A DNA stretch of 64,000 nt, from positions 372,001 to 436,000 of the forward strand of contig CAVVZB010000003.1 in NCBI GenBank assembly GCA_963752695.1. The letters run 5' to 3'. The stretch is from Bog-113 sp963752695. GTDB taxonomy: Bacteria; Acidobacteriota; Terriglobia; Bryobacterales; Bryobacteraceae. A program made the translations under genes and the position numbers. This document shows, in pieces, positions 16,536 through 24,336 of this stretch; the first letter of the stretch is position 1; each line of letters opens with the position of its first letter. The notes under the pieces were generated by a model. It was not told the origin of the DNA, did not search any database, and saw nothing but the letters and a program-made list of their open reading frames with translations.

Positions 16536-16558
16536 GGGAAAGTGGACGAGGCGATGGC

Positions 16559-16726
16559 TCAGCAGCACTTGGCGCGGCTGTATTTTTCGCGCATGCGCTT
16601 TTCCGAGAACGTTCGCCAGTGCTTGGGTGAAGAGGCGACACCTTGTGCGGTTAGGTAACGCCGATAAGCGGCTTCATCGGAGATCTCGCGGGCAAAAGCG
16701 AGCAAAAAGCCCAGAAAACGTCTCAT
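16559..16726 (-). CDS. YbdD/YjiX family small protein (CstA partner)
   Basis: A 55-codon gene, read directly: it starts at the ATG at 16726 (MRRFLGFLLAFAREIS) and ends in 'EKYSRAKCC' before a TGA at 16559. The features 'DEAAYRRYLTAQ', a basic centre and the terminal Cys-Cys are the marks of the YbdD/YjiX (small selenoprotein-related) family. These proteins are almost always encoded directly behind cstA-type transporters, as here (24 nt after cstA), and are reported to be needed for BtsT/CstA-type pyruvate uptake in Escherichia coli. This context and the motif together make the call firm although the gene is short. Confidence 0.88.
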   Translation of the reverse strand: MRRFLGFLLAFAREISDEAAYRRYLTAQGVASSPKHWRTFSEKRMREKYSRAKCC

Positions 16727-16750
16727 ACCTCACCGGTCACGCCGCGCCGC

Positions 16751-18832
16751 TCATCGAGCACCGGGGCTGAGCGCGGTCGGAACGAACGGGGTTTCCTGGG
16801 CACGCACGCCGGAATGGTCGCGGGAAAGGGCGATCCAGACGCGAACCGAATCGAGGACAATCACGATAACCAGGAAAGCCAGCACGGCGCAAATCACGGC
16901 ATCCAGGCGAGCATTGAAGATGAGCGTTCGGGTACTGGACATGGCGCCCGAGGGGATTTTGCCAGCGTCGAGCGCGGATTTCAGCCCTTGAGATTGAGTG
17001 AGAAAGCCGATTCGCGGTGAAGCGGAGAAGATCTTCTGCCAGGAAGCGGTGAGCGTGACCGTGAGCAGCCAAGCCAAGGGGCCCGCGGTGATCCAGGCAT
17101 AGCGCCAACCGTGCATCTTCAAAAGAATAGTAGTGGCAACACAGAGCGCGATGGCGGCTAAAAGTTGATTCGCGATACCGAAGAGAGGCCAAAGCGAGTT
17201 GATGCCGCCCAATGGATCGCGCACGCCGTTATATAGAAAGTAACCCCACGCTCCGACAACTAGGGCGCTAGCGCCCCAAACTCCGGGAAGCCAACCGGTG
17301 CGGCCCAACGGCTTCCAGACATGACCCATCGCGTCCTGCAGCATAAAACGGCCGACGCGGGTTCCGGCATCGATGATGGTGAGGATGAACAGGGCTTCGA
17401 ACATGATGGCGAAGTGATACCAGAACGCCATAAGTGCTCGGCCCGTAGAGGCCCAGGGGCTATCGGCAAATGAAAAGATGTGCGCCATGCCGAGGGCTAG
17501 CGAAGGCGCGCCGCCGGTACGTCCGAACAAGGTAATTTCACCGACGTTGCGGGCGAGGTCCTGCATCTCGACGGCTGTAACCGGAAATCCCCAATTGGCG
17601 ATGGTGGTGACCGCGGCACTAGCCGTTTTCCCGACAATGCCGGGCGGGGAATTGACTGCGAAGTAGATTCCGGGATGCATGACGCTGGCCGCAACCATCG
17701 CCATGATGGCGACGAAACTTTCCAGCAGCATGGCCCCATAGCCAATGGGGCGCGCGTGCGATTCGCGTTCAATCAGCTTGGGTGTAGTTCCGGACGAGAT
17801 CAGCGCGTGGAAGCCGGAGATGGCGCCACAGGCGATGGTGATGAAACAGAAAGGAAAGATCTTGCCCGCGAAGACGGGTCCTGTACCGTCGGCGAAGCGC
17901 GTGAGCGCAGGCATGGCAAGCGGCGGGTGAACGATCACAATTCCGACCGCGAGAAGAAATATGACGCCGAGTTTGACGAAGGTGCTGAGGTAATCGCGCG
18001 GTGCCAGCAGCAGCCAGACGGGAAGAGCGCTGGCGAGCAAGCCATATCCGATGATGGCGAAAGCGAGCGTGGTGGCGGTCCAAGTGAACATCGGGGCAAG
18101 GGCGCCGGACTGGGCCACGGATTGCCCGCCAAAGACGGCCGCAATTACCAGCAGAAACCCGAGCAGCGAACATTCGAGAACGCGGCCGGGGCGTAGATAG
18201 CGAAGATACAGGCCCATGAAAAGCGCGATGGGCATGGTTGCAACGATGGTGAACGTGCCCCAGGGACTTCCGGCTAAAGCGTTCACCACCACCAACGCGA
18301 CCACGGCCAACAGAATGATCATGATCAGCAGCACGGTGACGATGGCGATAATGCCTCCGACCTTGCCGATCTCCTCGCGGGCGATTTCGCCAAGCGACTT
18401 GCCGTCGCGCCGAAGCGAGGCGAACAGGATAACGAAATCCTGAACGGCGCCGCCCAGCACGCATCCGGCGATGATCCAAAGCGTGCCGGGAAGGTAGCCG
18501 AACTGAGCGGCGAGCACGGGACCGACCAGCGGTCCGGGGCCGGCGATGGCGGCGAAATGGTGACCGAAGACGATCCAGCGGTTGGTGGGTTCGAAGTCGT
18601 GACCGTCGGCGAGGCGCTCGGCGGGAGTGGCGCGGCGGTCGTCTAGCGCCATGACGCGGGCGGCTATGAATGCGCTATAGAAGCGGTAGGCGAGGGCATA
18701 CGTGCAAACGGCGGCGGCTACTAGCCAGAGGCTATTGATGTGTTCGCCACGCTGATTGGCGATGACCGAGAGCGCGACCGCGCCCACGACGGCCACCAGC
18801 AGCCAGACCACGCGGACGGTGAGCTTGCGCAT
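16751..18832 (-). CDS. cstA: carbon starvation protein CstA, peptide/pyruvate transporter
   Basis: Integral membrane protein of 693 residues, the family's usual length, with about sixteen hydrophobic segments. Family signatures are 'ATPAERLADGHDFEPTNRW', 'VFGHHFAAIAGPGPLVGPVL', 'GTLWIIAGCVLGGAVQDFV' and 'ISGFHALISSGTTPKLIERE'. CstA and its relatives take up peptides or pyruvate, driven by the proton gradient, and are induced at carbon exhaustion in enterobacteria. It starts 3 nt after the stop of the 263-residue membrane protein gene upstream and is followed by the YjiX gene. No sensor kinase or regulator pair is next to it, so control is not visible. Confidence 0.95.
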   Translation of the reverse strand: MRKLTVRVVWLLVAVVGAVALSVIANQRGEHINSLWLVAAAVCTYALAYRFYSAFIAARVMALDDRRATPAERLADGHDFEPTNRWIVFGHHFAAIAGPGPLVGPVLAAQFGYLPGTLWIIAGCVLGGAVQDFVILFASLRRDGKSLGEIAREEIGKVGGIIAIVTVLLIMIILLAVVALVVVNALAGSPWGTFTIVATMPIALFMGLYLRYLRPGRVLECSLLGFLLVIAAVFGGQSVAQSGALAPMFTWTATTLAFAIIGYGLLASALPVWLLLAPRDYLSTFVKLGVIFLLAVGIVIVHPPLAMPALTRFADGTGPVFAGKIFPFCFITIACGAISGFHALISSGTTPKLIERESHARPIGYGAMLLESFVAIMAMVAASVMHPGIYFAVNSPPGIVGKTASAAVTTIANWGFPVTAVEMQDLARNVGEITLFGRTGGAPSLALGMAHIFSFADSPWASTGRALMAFWYHFAIMFEALFILTIIDAGTRVGRFMLQDAMGHVWKPLGRTGWLPGVWGASALVVGAWGYFLYNGVRDPLGGINSLWPLFGIANQLLAAIALCVATTILLKMHGWRYAWITAGPLAWLLTVTLTASWQKIFSASPRIGFLTQSQGLKSALDAGKIPSGAMSSTRTLIFNARLDAVICAVLAFLVIVIVLDSVRVWIALSRDHSGVRAQETPFVPTALSPGAR

Positions 18833-18835
18833 GAA

Positions 18836-19627
18836 CTAGAAGCTTTCGAGACCGCGCAGAATGGCCGTGCTGGTGCCACCATCGGGAAGCAGTACCGATT
18901 GCAGGATGCGTCCGTGGGGATTGACCGCTCCGGCATAGCGGCCATCGCGCACGCCGGGATCGGCCAGCAGGACGGCGCGAAATCCGCGATCGGCGTAGTT
19001 GAGAAGGCGCACGCGATGGCCTTCGGGCGTGGTCACCCAGCGGTCCGAATCGGGTATGCCGAGGGCCGTGATCACGGTGGAATACGTGTCGTTCGCGGTG
19101 AGTGCGAGGTAGGTGTGGCCAAGCGTGGTGACCAGGGCGCGCCGGTGAGCTTCGCCACCCTCGAGCGAATATCCGACCAACGCGAGGCAGCCTAGAACGC
19201 CGAGGGCAACCGCTCCGCCCGCCAATCGGCTGGCACGTGACTCGGGACGGGACTCGAGGCGAATCCCAATGACTGGCGCGGGAGTTCTGTTCTCGGAGCG
19301 AACCCGGGGCGCGTCGCTCACCACCGGCATTTCAATCACGCGGCGGCGGATCGGCCATACGGCACCATCGCGAAATTCGAGGGGTTCCAGTAGGTTGATG
19401 GTTACGGTGGGCCGGTCGAGCCGGGCAGCTTCGCCCAGGAAACGGCGCGGAATACAAAGGTCGTGGCGCGTTGCCGCATCGCGGACGATAATCTCCGCCC
19501 AGGTCGCGTATCGATAGGTCCACTCGTTGGACGCGATTTGACGAATAGGTGGGTGAAAAGAGAACTTGCGCCCTTCCAAATGCGCAAAGGGCGGCGGGAT
19601 TGGCGCGGCCGGCGTCACAATATTCAT
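18836..19627 (-). CDS. hypothetical single-span membrane protein
   Basis: Protein of 263 residues. Residues 1-110 are a soluble, strand-rich region ('WTYRYATWAEIIVRDAATRH', 'PTVTINLLEPLEFRDGAVWP'); one transmembrane helix follows at about 140-157 ('AGGAVALGVLGCLALVGYSL'), and the C-terminal 100 residues ('HTYLALTANDTYSTVITALG', 'ADRGFRAVLLADPGV') would be on the other side of the membrane. I do not recognise the family. It sits between a small hypothetical gene and cstA on the same strand, 3 nt before cstA, so it is probably co-transcribed and may relate to membrane uptake or its control. Confidence 0.65.
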   Translation of the reverse strand: MNIVTPAAPIPPPFAHLEGRKFSFHPPIRQIASNEWTYRYATWAEIIVRDAATRHDLCIPRRFLGEAARLDRPTVTINLLEPLEFRDGAVWPIRRRVIEMPVVSDAPRVRSENRTPAPVIGIRLESRPESRASRLAGGAVALGVLGCLALVGYSLEGGEAHRRALVTTLGHTYLALTANDTYSTVITALGIPDSDRWVTTPEGHRVRLLNYADRGFRAVLLADPGVRDGRYAGAVNPHGRILQSVLLPDGGTSTAILRGLESF

Positions 19628-19656
19628 AAGAATAGCCCAACGCGGGGGCCGGCTGG

Positions 19657-19992
19657 CTACAGATCGAGCACGCGGGCAATGGCGGCGACCTGAGCCCCGT
19701 CGACGAGTACAGGCTGAGCTATCGCTTCCGGGCCGGACGCGTCGTCGAAAGCCGCGAAGAGAGCCATTTTAGCGAGGGCATAGCGCTCGGTGGGCGAAAG
19801 CGTGCGCTGCTGGCCATGCTCCCATTCGACGACTGCGGCGGTAGTCAGAAGGACGGAAACATCGAACGAGGCGCGGCGGTCCTGGGTAGTTTCGAAATGG
19901 TAGAGATCGCCCGTAGATTCGGCCTGGTGCAACACGAACCGGTACTGATAGACGAAGCCGCTCGCTGCCGAGTACGTCTTTATGCGCGGCAT
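19657..19992 (-). CDS. small hypothetical protein (111 aa)
   Basis: Soluble protein of 111 residues ('MPRIKTYSAASGFVYQYRFV'), with strands then helices ('FETTQDRRASFDVSVLLTTA', 'LSPTERYALAKMALFAAFDD'). The N-terminal half has the character of a short beta-sheet domain and the phrase 'ERYALAKMALFAAFD' repeats in annotated acidobacterial proteins of unknown function that I have seen only as hypotheticals. It is the first gene of the minus-strand run that leads through the membrane protein to cstA, 29 nt upstream of the next gene. Divergent from mqnD. Confidence 0.65.
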   Translation of the reverse strand: MPRIKTYSAASGFVYQYRFVLHQAESTGDLYHFETTQDRRASFDVSVLLTTAAVVEWEHGQQRTLSPTERYALAKMALFAAFDDASGPEAIAQPVLVDGAQVAAIARVLDL

Positions 19993-20075
19993 CTTCCGGT
20001 CCGGCGACCCTCAATTGCCATGCCATACTGTAGAACGGATGGCTTTGTTGAAGCTTTCCGTTCTTTACCTAACTT

Positions 20076-20924
20076 ATGTCCTCAACCCAGGCGCCTCAGG
20101 AAATTGTGGCCGCGCATAGCCCCGATTCTGACGACGCATTCATGTTTTACGCTCTGGCGACGCGCAAGGTTCGCTCGCCGTTGGTGAACTTCCGCCATGT
20201 GCTTTCCGATATCGAAACGCTGAATCGCAAAGCGCAGGAGGGCGTGTATGAACTGTCCGCGATCTCCTATCATGCCTATCCTTACGTAGCGGATAAGTAT
20301 GTCCTCATGGCGAGCGGTTCGTCGATCGGCGATGGCTACGGCCCCATGGTGGTGACGCAGAAGCCGATGGAGCCGGGCGACTTGAAAGGCAAGCGCATCG
20401 CCGTCCCGGGCCTGCTAACTACGGCGTATCTCACGTTGAAAATCTTCGAACCGGACTTCGAAGCCGTGGTGACGCCGTTCGACCAGATCCTGGAGGCGGT
20501 GAAGAACGATTCCGCGGATGCGGGCCTGATTATCCATGAGGCGCAGCTGACTTACAACCAGACCGGGTTTTATCGCGTGCTCGACATGGGTAAGTGGTTC
20601 AAGCAGGAGTACGGCATGCCTTTGCCGCTGGGTGGAAATGTTCTGCTGCGGTCGCTTTCCCGGCAGGTGCAGGACGAGTGCACGCGGATGATGCGGGAAA
20701 GCATTCAGTTCGCGCTGGATAATCACGACGAGGCGCTACAGTACGCAATGCAGTTTGCGCGCGATCTGGATCGCGGGCTGGCGGAGAAATTCGTGGGGAT
20801 GTACGTCAATCACTACACGGTCGATTGCGGAGATGTGATTCCGCGGGCGGCTCAAAAACTGTTGGATCTGGGCTTCGAAGCGGGAGTGATTCCGCGGCGA
20901 GTCGAGGTGGAGTTCGCGCGCTAG
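20076..20924 (+). CDS. mqnD: 1,4-dihydroxy-6-naphthoate synthase (menaquinone, futalosine pathway)
   Basis: Protein of 282 residues, the usual MqnD length, with the periplasmic-binding-protein-like fold expected of MqnA/MqnD. Telling motifs are 'AHSPDSDDAFMFYALATRKV', 'DIETLNRKAQEGVYELSAIS', 'ISYHAYPYVADKYVLMASGS', 'GPMVVT', 'IAVPGLLTTAYLTLKIF' and 'DAGLIIHEAQLTY'. MqnD converts cyclic dehypoxanthine futalosine into 1,4-dihydroxy-6-naphthoate, a late step in the futalosine route to menaquinone. The sibling genes mqnA, mqnB and mqnC are not in the window. Its stop codon overlaps the GTG of the HEAT-repeat gene downstream. Confidence 0.9.
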   Translation: MSSTQAPQEIVAAHSPDSDDAFMFYALATRKVRSPLVNFRHVLSDIETLNRKAQEGVYELSAISYHAYPYVADKYVLMASGSSIGDGYGPMVVTQKPMEPGDLKGKRIAVPGLLTTAYLTLKIFEPDFEAVVTPFDQILEAVKNDSADAGLIIHEAQLTYNQTGFYRVLDMGKWFKQEYGMPLPLGGNVLLRSLSRQVQDECTRMMRESIQFALDNHDEALQYAMQFARDLDRGLAEKFVGMYVNHYTVDCGDVIPRAAQKLLDLGFEAGVIPRRVEVEFAR

Positions 20925-22180
20925 TGTCTGGCCGGTTTTTTGTCCCATTTCTGATGGCAGGCCTGCTTTTCGGGCAGAACGCCAAAGACGTCCGCAAGGT
21001 AGCGAAGCAAGGCTCGCCCGCTCTTCCGGCGCTACAGCATTTTCTGATAAATCCAGATTTGAAAGTGCGGCTGGAAGCGGTCCGCGCCATTGTGGAAATC
21101 GGCGGCCCGCGGACGCTGGACGCTCTGATTGAAGCCACGCACGACAACGAATCGCAAGTTCAGATTGCGGCCGTGAACGGGTTGGTCAACGTTTATGTGC
21201 CGGGCTATGTGCGGACCGGTTTCGCGGCGCCGATCCGGAAGATGGGTTCGGACATCCGGTCCCGTTTCAGCGATCCGGATGGACAGGTAATCGACGGCTA
21301 TATCAAGGTGCGCGCCGACGTCATTCAGGCCGTTGGCCGTTTGGCGCGCAGCGGATCGAGTTTGGACTCGCGGGCAAACGCGGCCAGGGCGGCGGGCGTG
21401 CTACGTGGCAAACAGGCGGTGCCGGATCTGCTTGAGGCCTTGAGATCGCGCGATTCCGACGTATTGCTTGAGACCCTGATCGCGCTTGAAAAGATTCATG
21501 ACAGCGCGGCTTGCCCGGGGCTTCACTATCTGTTGAACGATCTGGACGAGAAGATTCAAAGTGAAGCAATCGAAGCGCAAGGCGTGCTCGGCTGCAAGGA
21601 AGCCATTCCGGAAATTCGGAGTATTCTTAAGCGCGCGGACCGGGATCGGGTGCGGCATGCGGCGCTCTCGACGCTCGCGATGATGCCGGAACCGACGGAC
21701 CGGGCAACGTTTACGAGCTTTCTCGAAAGTCCGGACGAGCGCACGCGCGCGGAGGCCGCGGAAGGCTTCGCACGTCTGGCCAGCATCGATGACGCTCGCA
21801 ACTTGCAGGCGGCTTTTGAGCGGGAGACGCGGAACCTGCCCCGCATGGCGCTAGCGTTCGCATTGGTCATGGACGGAAATCTGGCCACCACCGAATTTGC
21901 CCCGCTGCGCTACCTGGTTTATTCGATCAACAACAATACTTACCGGACCAACGCGGTTGCGTATCTGAAAGAAGCGGCGCGTAACCCGGAGGTGCGTCAT
22001 GCCCTGGTGAACATCCTCCCGGACGCCACTCGGGACGAAAAGGTGGCTCTCGCGGAAGTATTTGCCGTCAGTGGAGATCGGGACAGCGTCGCGGTGTTGG
22101 AGAAACTCAGTAAGGACCCGGACGAACTGGTTGCGTCCGAGAGTATGCGGCAAATGCGGAATTTACAAGCACGCATTTGA
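20924..22180 (+). CDS. exported HEAT-repeat protein
   Basis: The GTG at 20924 overlaps the stop of mqnD and opens a signal-peptide-like start (V-SGRFFVPFLMAGLLFGQ); the frame continues upstream inside mqnD but that part is a shadow. The 418-residue protein is built of HEAT/PBS-lyase-like repeats of about 30 residues, for example 'KVRLEAVRAIVEIGGPRTLD', 'SRANAARAAGVLRGKQAVPD', 'SEAIEAQGVLGCKEAIPEIR' and 'TRAEAAEGFARLASIDDARN'. HEAT arrays bind proteins or act as scaffolds; no enzyme motif is present. Translational coupling to mqnD suggests shared transcription, not necessarily shared function. Confidence 0.82.
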   Translation: MSGRFFVPFLMAGLLFGQNAKDVRKVAKQGSPALPALQHFLINPDLKVRLEAVRAIVEIGGPRTLDALIEATHDNESQVQIAAVNGLVNVYVPGYVRTGFAAPIRKMGSDIRSRFSDPDGQVIDGYIKVRADVIQAVGRLARSGSSLDSRANAARAAGVLRGKQAVPDLLEALRSRDSDVLLETLIALEKIHDSAACPGLHYLLNDLDEKIQSEAIEAQGVLGCKEAIPEIRSILKRADRDRVRHAALSTLAMMPEPTDRATFTSFLESPDERTRAEAAEGFARLASIDDARNLQAAFERETRNLPRMALAFALVMDGNLATTEFAPLRYLVYSINNNTYRTNAVAYLKEAARNPEVRHALVNILPDATRDEKVALAEVFAVSGDRDSVAVLEKLSKDPDELVASESMRQMRNLQARI

Positions 22181-22222
22181 CCTGTTTCACCAAACGCTTC
22201 CGCCCCGAAGTAAAGCCAGCCG

Positions 22223-22712
22223 ATGAAGACCAACGCCGTACGCATTCTCGATGAACTTGGAATCGCGTATGAGTTGCGCTTTTACGAAGTAGACCCGGAA
22301 GATCTTTCCGCCGAAACGGTGGCGCGGAAGATTGGGCTGCCGTCCCGAGCAGGTGTTTAAAACGCTGCTGTGCAAGGGCGATCGGAACGGGTATTGTTTC
22401 GCGGTAGTTCCAGGCAATGCGCAACTCGACATAAAGGCGGTAGCCAGGCTGACCGGCGACCGTTCTCTAGCGCTCGCCGGATTGAAAGAAGTGGAGCCGT
22501 TGACCGGGTATATCCGGGGCGGGGTGACGGTTTTCGGAGCGCGCAAAGCATTTCCGGCATACGCCGATGAAACCATCGAGCTGTGGGACCGGATCTCGGT
22601 TTCAGCGGGGGCGCGCGGCGCGCAACTGGTGCTTGCTCCCGCCGATTACCTGCGCGCAACTGGGGCTACATCAGGGGCTATCGCGCGATTTGAAATTCCG
22701 AAACTCACCTAG
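22223..22712 (+). pseudogene. ybaK: ybaK-like Cys-tRNA(Pro) deacylase gene with a one-base insertion
   Basis: The ATG at 22223 begins 'MKTNAVRILDELGIAYELRF' and runs to 'VARKIGLPSRAGV' before a stop at 22359. A second frame continues exactly where the first should: 'PEQVFKTLLCKGDRNGYCFA', 'VPGNAQLDIKAVARLTGDRS', 'GYIRGGVTVFGARKAF', then to the stop at 22712. Removing the single T at 22343 (ctgccg[t]cccgag) joins them into one YbaK/EbsC protein of about 162 residues, an aminoacyl-tRNA editing enzyme that removes Cys from mischarged tRNA-Pro. As given the gene is broken; it could be a natural lesion or a sequence error. No slippery run suggests programmed shifting. Confidence 0.85.
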
Positions 22713-23056
22713 TGAATTTTGGCGTGTTCCCTGAGGATCACGTGTCCTCCGATCTCGGTCTGCCGGTACTGCAAGTTGTAGAGATGAAGGAAGGCGTAAG
22801 AACTGGCGGCGGGGCTCTTGATGTATTCGGTCATCGTGAGGTACTGGGTCCCGCTTGGCGCCCACGCGCCGCGCGTCGGCGGCGAAGTCCCCGGATCATA
22901 GGTCTGATTCAGGATCTGCAAATTGGGCGTTGCGGCGCTCACGTTATACCGCGTACCCGCCGAGTCATGCAGGATGAAAAGGCTGTTTTTCGAATAATAG
23001 AGGTCGCCCCCATTCGCAAGATAGCGGTGCGGCTCGGCGTAGGTTGCATTGAGCAC
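22709..23056 (-). CDS. hypothetical protein, probably with a damaged 5' end
   Basis: The frame (115 residues from a GTG at 23056) has well-formed sequence ('NATYAEPHRYLANGGDLYYS', 'LFILHDSAGTRYNVSAATPN', 'QYLTMTEYIKSPAASSYAFL'). It stays open upstream to about 23140 without a normal start codon, reading 'KHALAPLPARAVYCGRVPDV'. An excellent ribosome site (AAGGAGG) with an ATG at 23115 lies in the wrong frame and gives only ATG-CGT-TAG. A missing base just after that ATG would join the start to the frame. So the gene is likely broken, or it uses the internal GTG. Converges on the ybaK remnant with a 4-nt overlap. Function unknown. Confidence 0.5.
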   Translation of the reverse strand: MLNATYAEPHRYLANGGDLYYSKNSLFILHDSAGTRYNVSAATPNLQILNQTYDPGTSPPTRGAWAPSGTQYLTMTEYIKSPAASSYAFLHLYNLQYRQTEIGGHVILREHAKIH

Positions 23057-23260
23057 CCAAACGTCTGGGACGCGCCCGCAGTAAACGGCTCTCGCAGGCA
23101 GAGGTGCTAACGCATGTTTTACCTCCTTGCAGGTGAAAGAGGCGTATCACGCGCTTGGCCGCCTAATGAATTCTCGATGACATCAGAAGCTTGGCCGGCG
23201 TCGTATGATCGAACGCACGGCAGATCCGTTTCCGACATTCCGGGAGCACCGCACGGAGAT

Positions 23261-23289
23261 TTGACAACCTCGGGATGGTCGGCTAACCT
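23261..23289 (+). promoter_or_regulatory. sigma70-type promoter for rplM-rpsI
   Basis: A perfect -35 box TTGACA (23261-23266) is followed by a 17-base spacer and a TAACCT -10 box (23284-23289), ending 39 bases before the rplM start codon. The spacing and location fit a strong housekeeping promoter for the ribosomal protein operon. Read from sequence only. Confidence 0.65.
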
Positions 23290-23328
23290 AAACAGGTAGA
23301 AGAACGACAACCGGAGAAGTGTGTTTTC

Positions 23329-23760
23329 ATGAGTACCCAGTTCCCGTCCAAGCCAGCGATTGTCCGCAACTGGCATGTGATTGACGCAAACGACATAGTT
23401 CTAGGCAAACTTGCCAGCAAAGCCGCTTTCCTTTTGATGGGGAAGCACAAGCCGACGTATACCCCGTTCATCGATACTGGCGATCATGTCGTGGTGGTTA
23501 ACGCCGCCAAGGTGAAACTTACCGGGCGCAAGGACGACCAGAAGATCTATCGCCACTTTACCGGTTATCCGGGTGGTCTGGTGGAAACCGGGGCGCGGAA
23601 AGTGCGAGCCACGCGGCCCCAGCGGATGGTGGAAGACGCAATTTTCGGAATGCTGCCCAAAACCAAAATGGGCAAGCAGATGTATCGCAAGCTGAAGGTG
23701 TACGCCGGGGATAAGCATCCCCACCAGGCGCAACGGCCTCGGGATCTTGCGGTCGCTTAG
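23329..23760 (+). CDS. rplM: 50S ribosomal protein L13
   Basis: Protein of 143 residues, the normal L13 length. It shows 'RNWHVIDANDIVLGKLASKA', 'LMGKHKPTYTPFIDTGDHVV' and 'VVNAAKVKLTGRKDDQKIYR', then the typical 'RMVEDAIFGMLPKTKMGKQM' and 'LKVYAGDKHPHQAQRP'. L13 is an early-assembly protein of the large subunit. The start ATG at 23329 sits 39 bases behind a good promoter, and rpsI follows after 21 bases, the usual bacterial rplM-rpsI operon. Confidence 0.98.
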   Translation: MSTQFPSKPAIVRNWHVIDANDIVLGKLASKAAFLLMGKHKPTYTPFIDTGDHVVVVNAAKVKLTGRKDDQKIYRHFTGYPGGLVETGARKVRATRPQRMVEDAIFGMLPKTKMGKQMYRKLKVYAGDKHPHQAQRPRDLAVA

Positions 23761-23781
23761 TTCAAGTCGAAAGGTACATAA

Positions 23782-24183
23782 GTGGCGGCAACTAAACAAA
23801 TTCAGTATTTAGGTACGGGACGGCGGAAGACGGCGGTAGCGCGCGTATTCTTGCGCCCGGGTTCCGGCAACATCACGGTAAATGGCCGTACGGTCGAGAA
23901 TTATTTTCCCAGCGAAGCGGGTCGCGTGCCCGTCCGTCAGGCGCTGATTGCGACGGAAAACACCGAGAAGTTTGACGTGTTGATTCTGGCGCGCGGCGGC
24001 GGCATCGCCGGACAAGCCGAAGCCATCCGGATGGGTTTGTCGCGTGCGCTGATTGAGTTCAACGCGGAGTTCCGGCCGGCACTGAAAGCGCTCGGCTATT
24101 TGACGCGGGATGCGCGGTCTCGCGAGCGCAAGAAGTACGGTCAAAAGGGAGCGCGCAAGCGGTTCCAGTTCTCCAAGCGTTAA
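23782..24183 (+). CDS. rpsI: 30S ribosomal protein S9
   Basis: Protein of 133 residues from a GTG start at 23782. S9 hallmarks are 'YLGTGRRKTAVARVFLRPGS', 'ITVNGRTVENYF', 'DVLILARGGGIAGQAEAIRM' and the invariant C-terminus 'QKGARKRFQFSKR' whose tail reaches the ribosomal P site. It ends the rplM operon; a strong intrinsic terminator follows 22 bases downstream. The GTG start is supported because it places the first conserved residues at the usual distance and no other start lies upstream in frame before rplM. Confidence 0.98.
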   Translation: MAATKQIQYLGTGRRKTAVARVFLRPGSGNITVNGRTVENYFPSEAGRVPVRQALIATENTEKFDVLILARGGGIAGQAEAIRMGLSRALIEFNAEFRPALKALGYLTRDARSRERKKYGQKGARKRFQFSKR

Positions 24184-24205
24184 AAGGGTTTTCGTCCTTG
24201 TTCCG

Positions 24206-24236
24206 GGCCCCGGACTTCGTTCCGGGGTCTTGTTTT
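24206..24236 (+). terminator. Rho-independent terminator after rpsI
   Basis: The stem CCCCGGA / TCCGGGG (24208-24214 and 24221-24227, loop CTTCGT) can be extended by a G-T and a G-C pair and is followed by TCTTGTTTT. This is a classic intrinsic terminator placed between rpsI and rpsB, so the rpsB-tsf-pyrH-frr group is probably driven by its own promoter in the next 100 bases. Confidence 0.75.
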
Positions 24237-24336
24237 GTCCTCTAACCCGCAGGTTCGCTTCCCACACAAATCCCGCTTTGGACCGTGTGACCGCAGGCGT
24301 GCCTGAGGCGCAACTTCAATTGTTCAGGAGAATTTC

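Noticed and set aside
22331..22360. programmed frameshift in ybaK
   Set aside because: No slippery heptamer or stimulating hairpin was visible, and the family is not known for frameshifting; a simple insertion explains the split.
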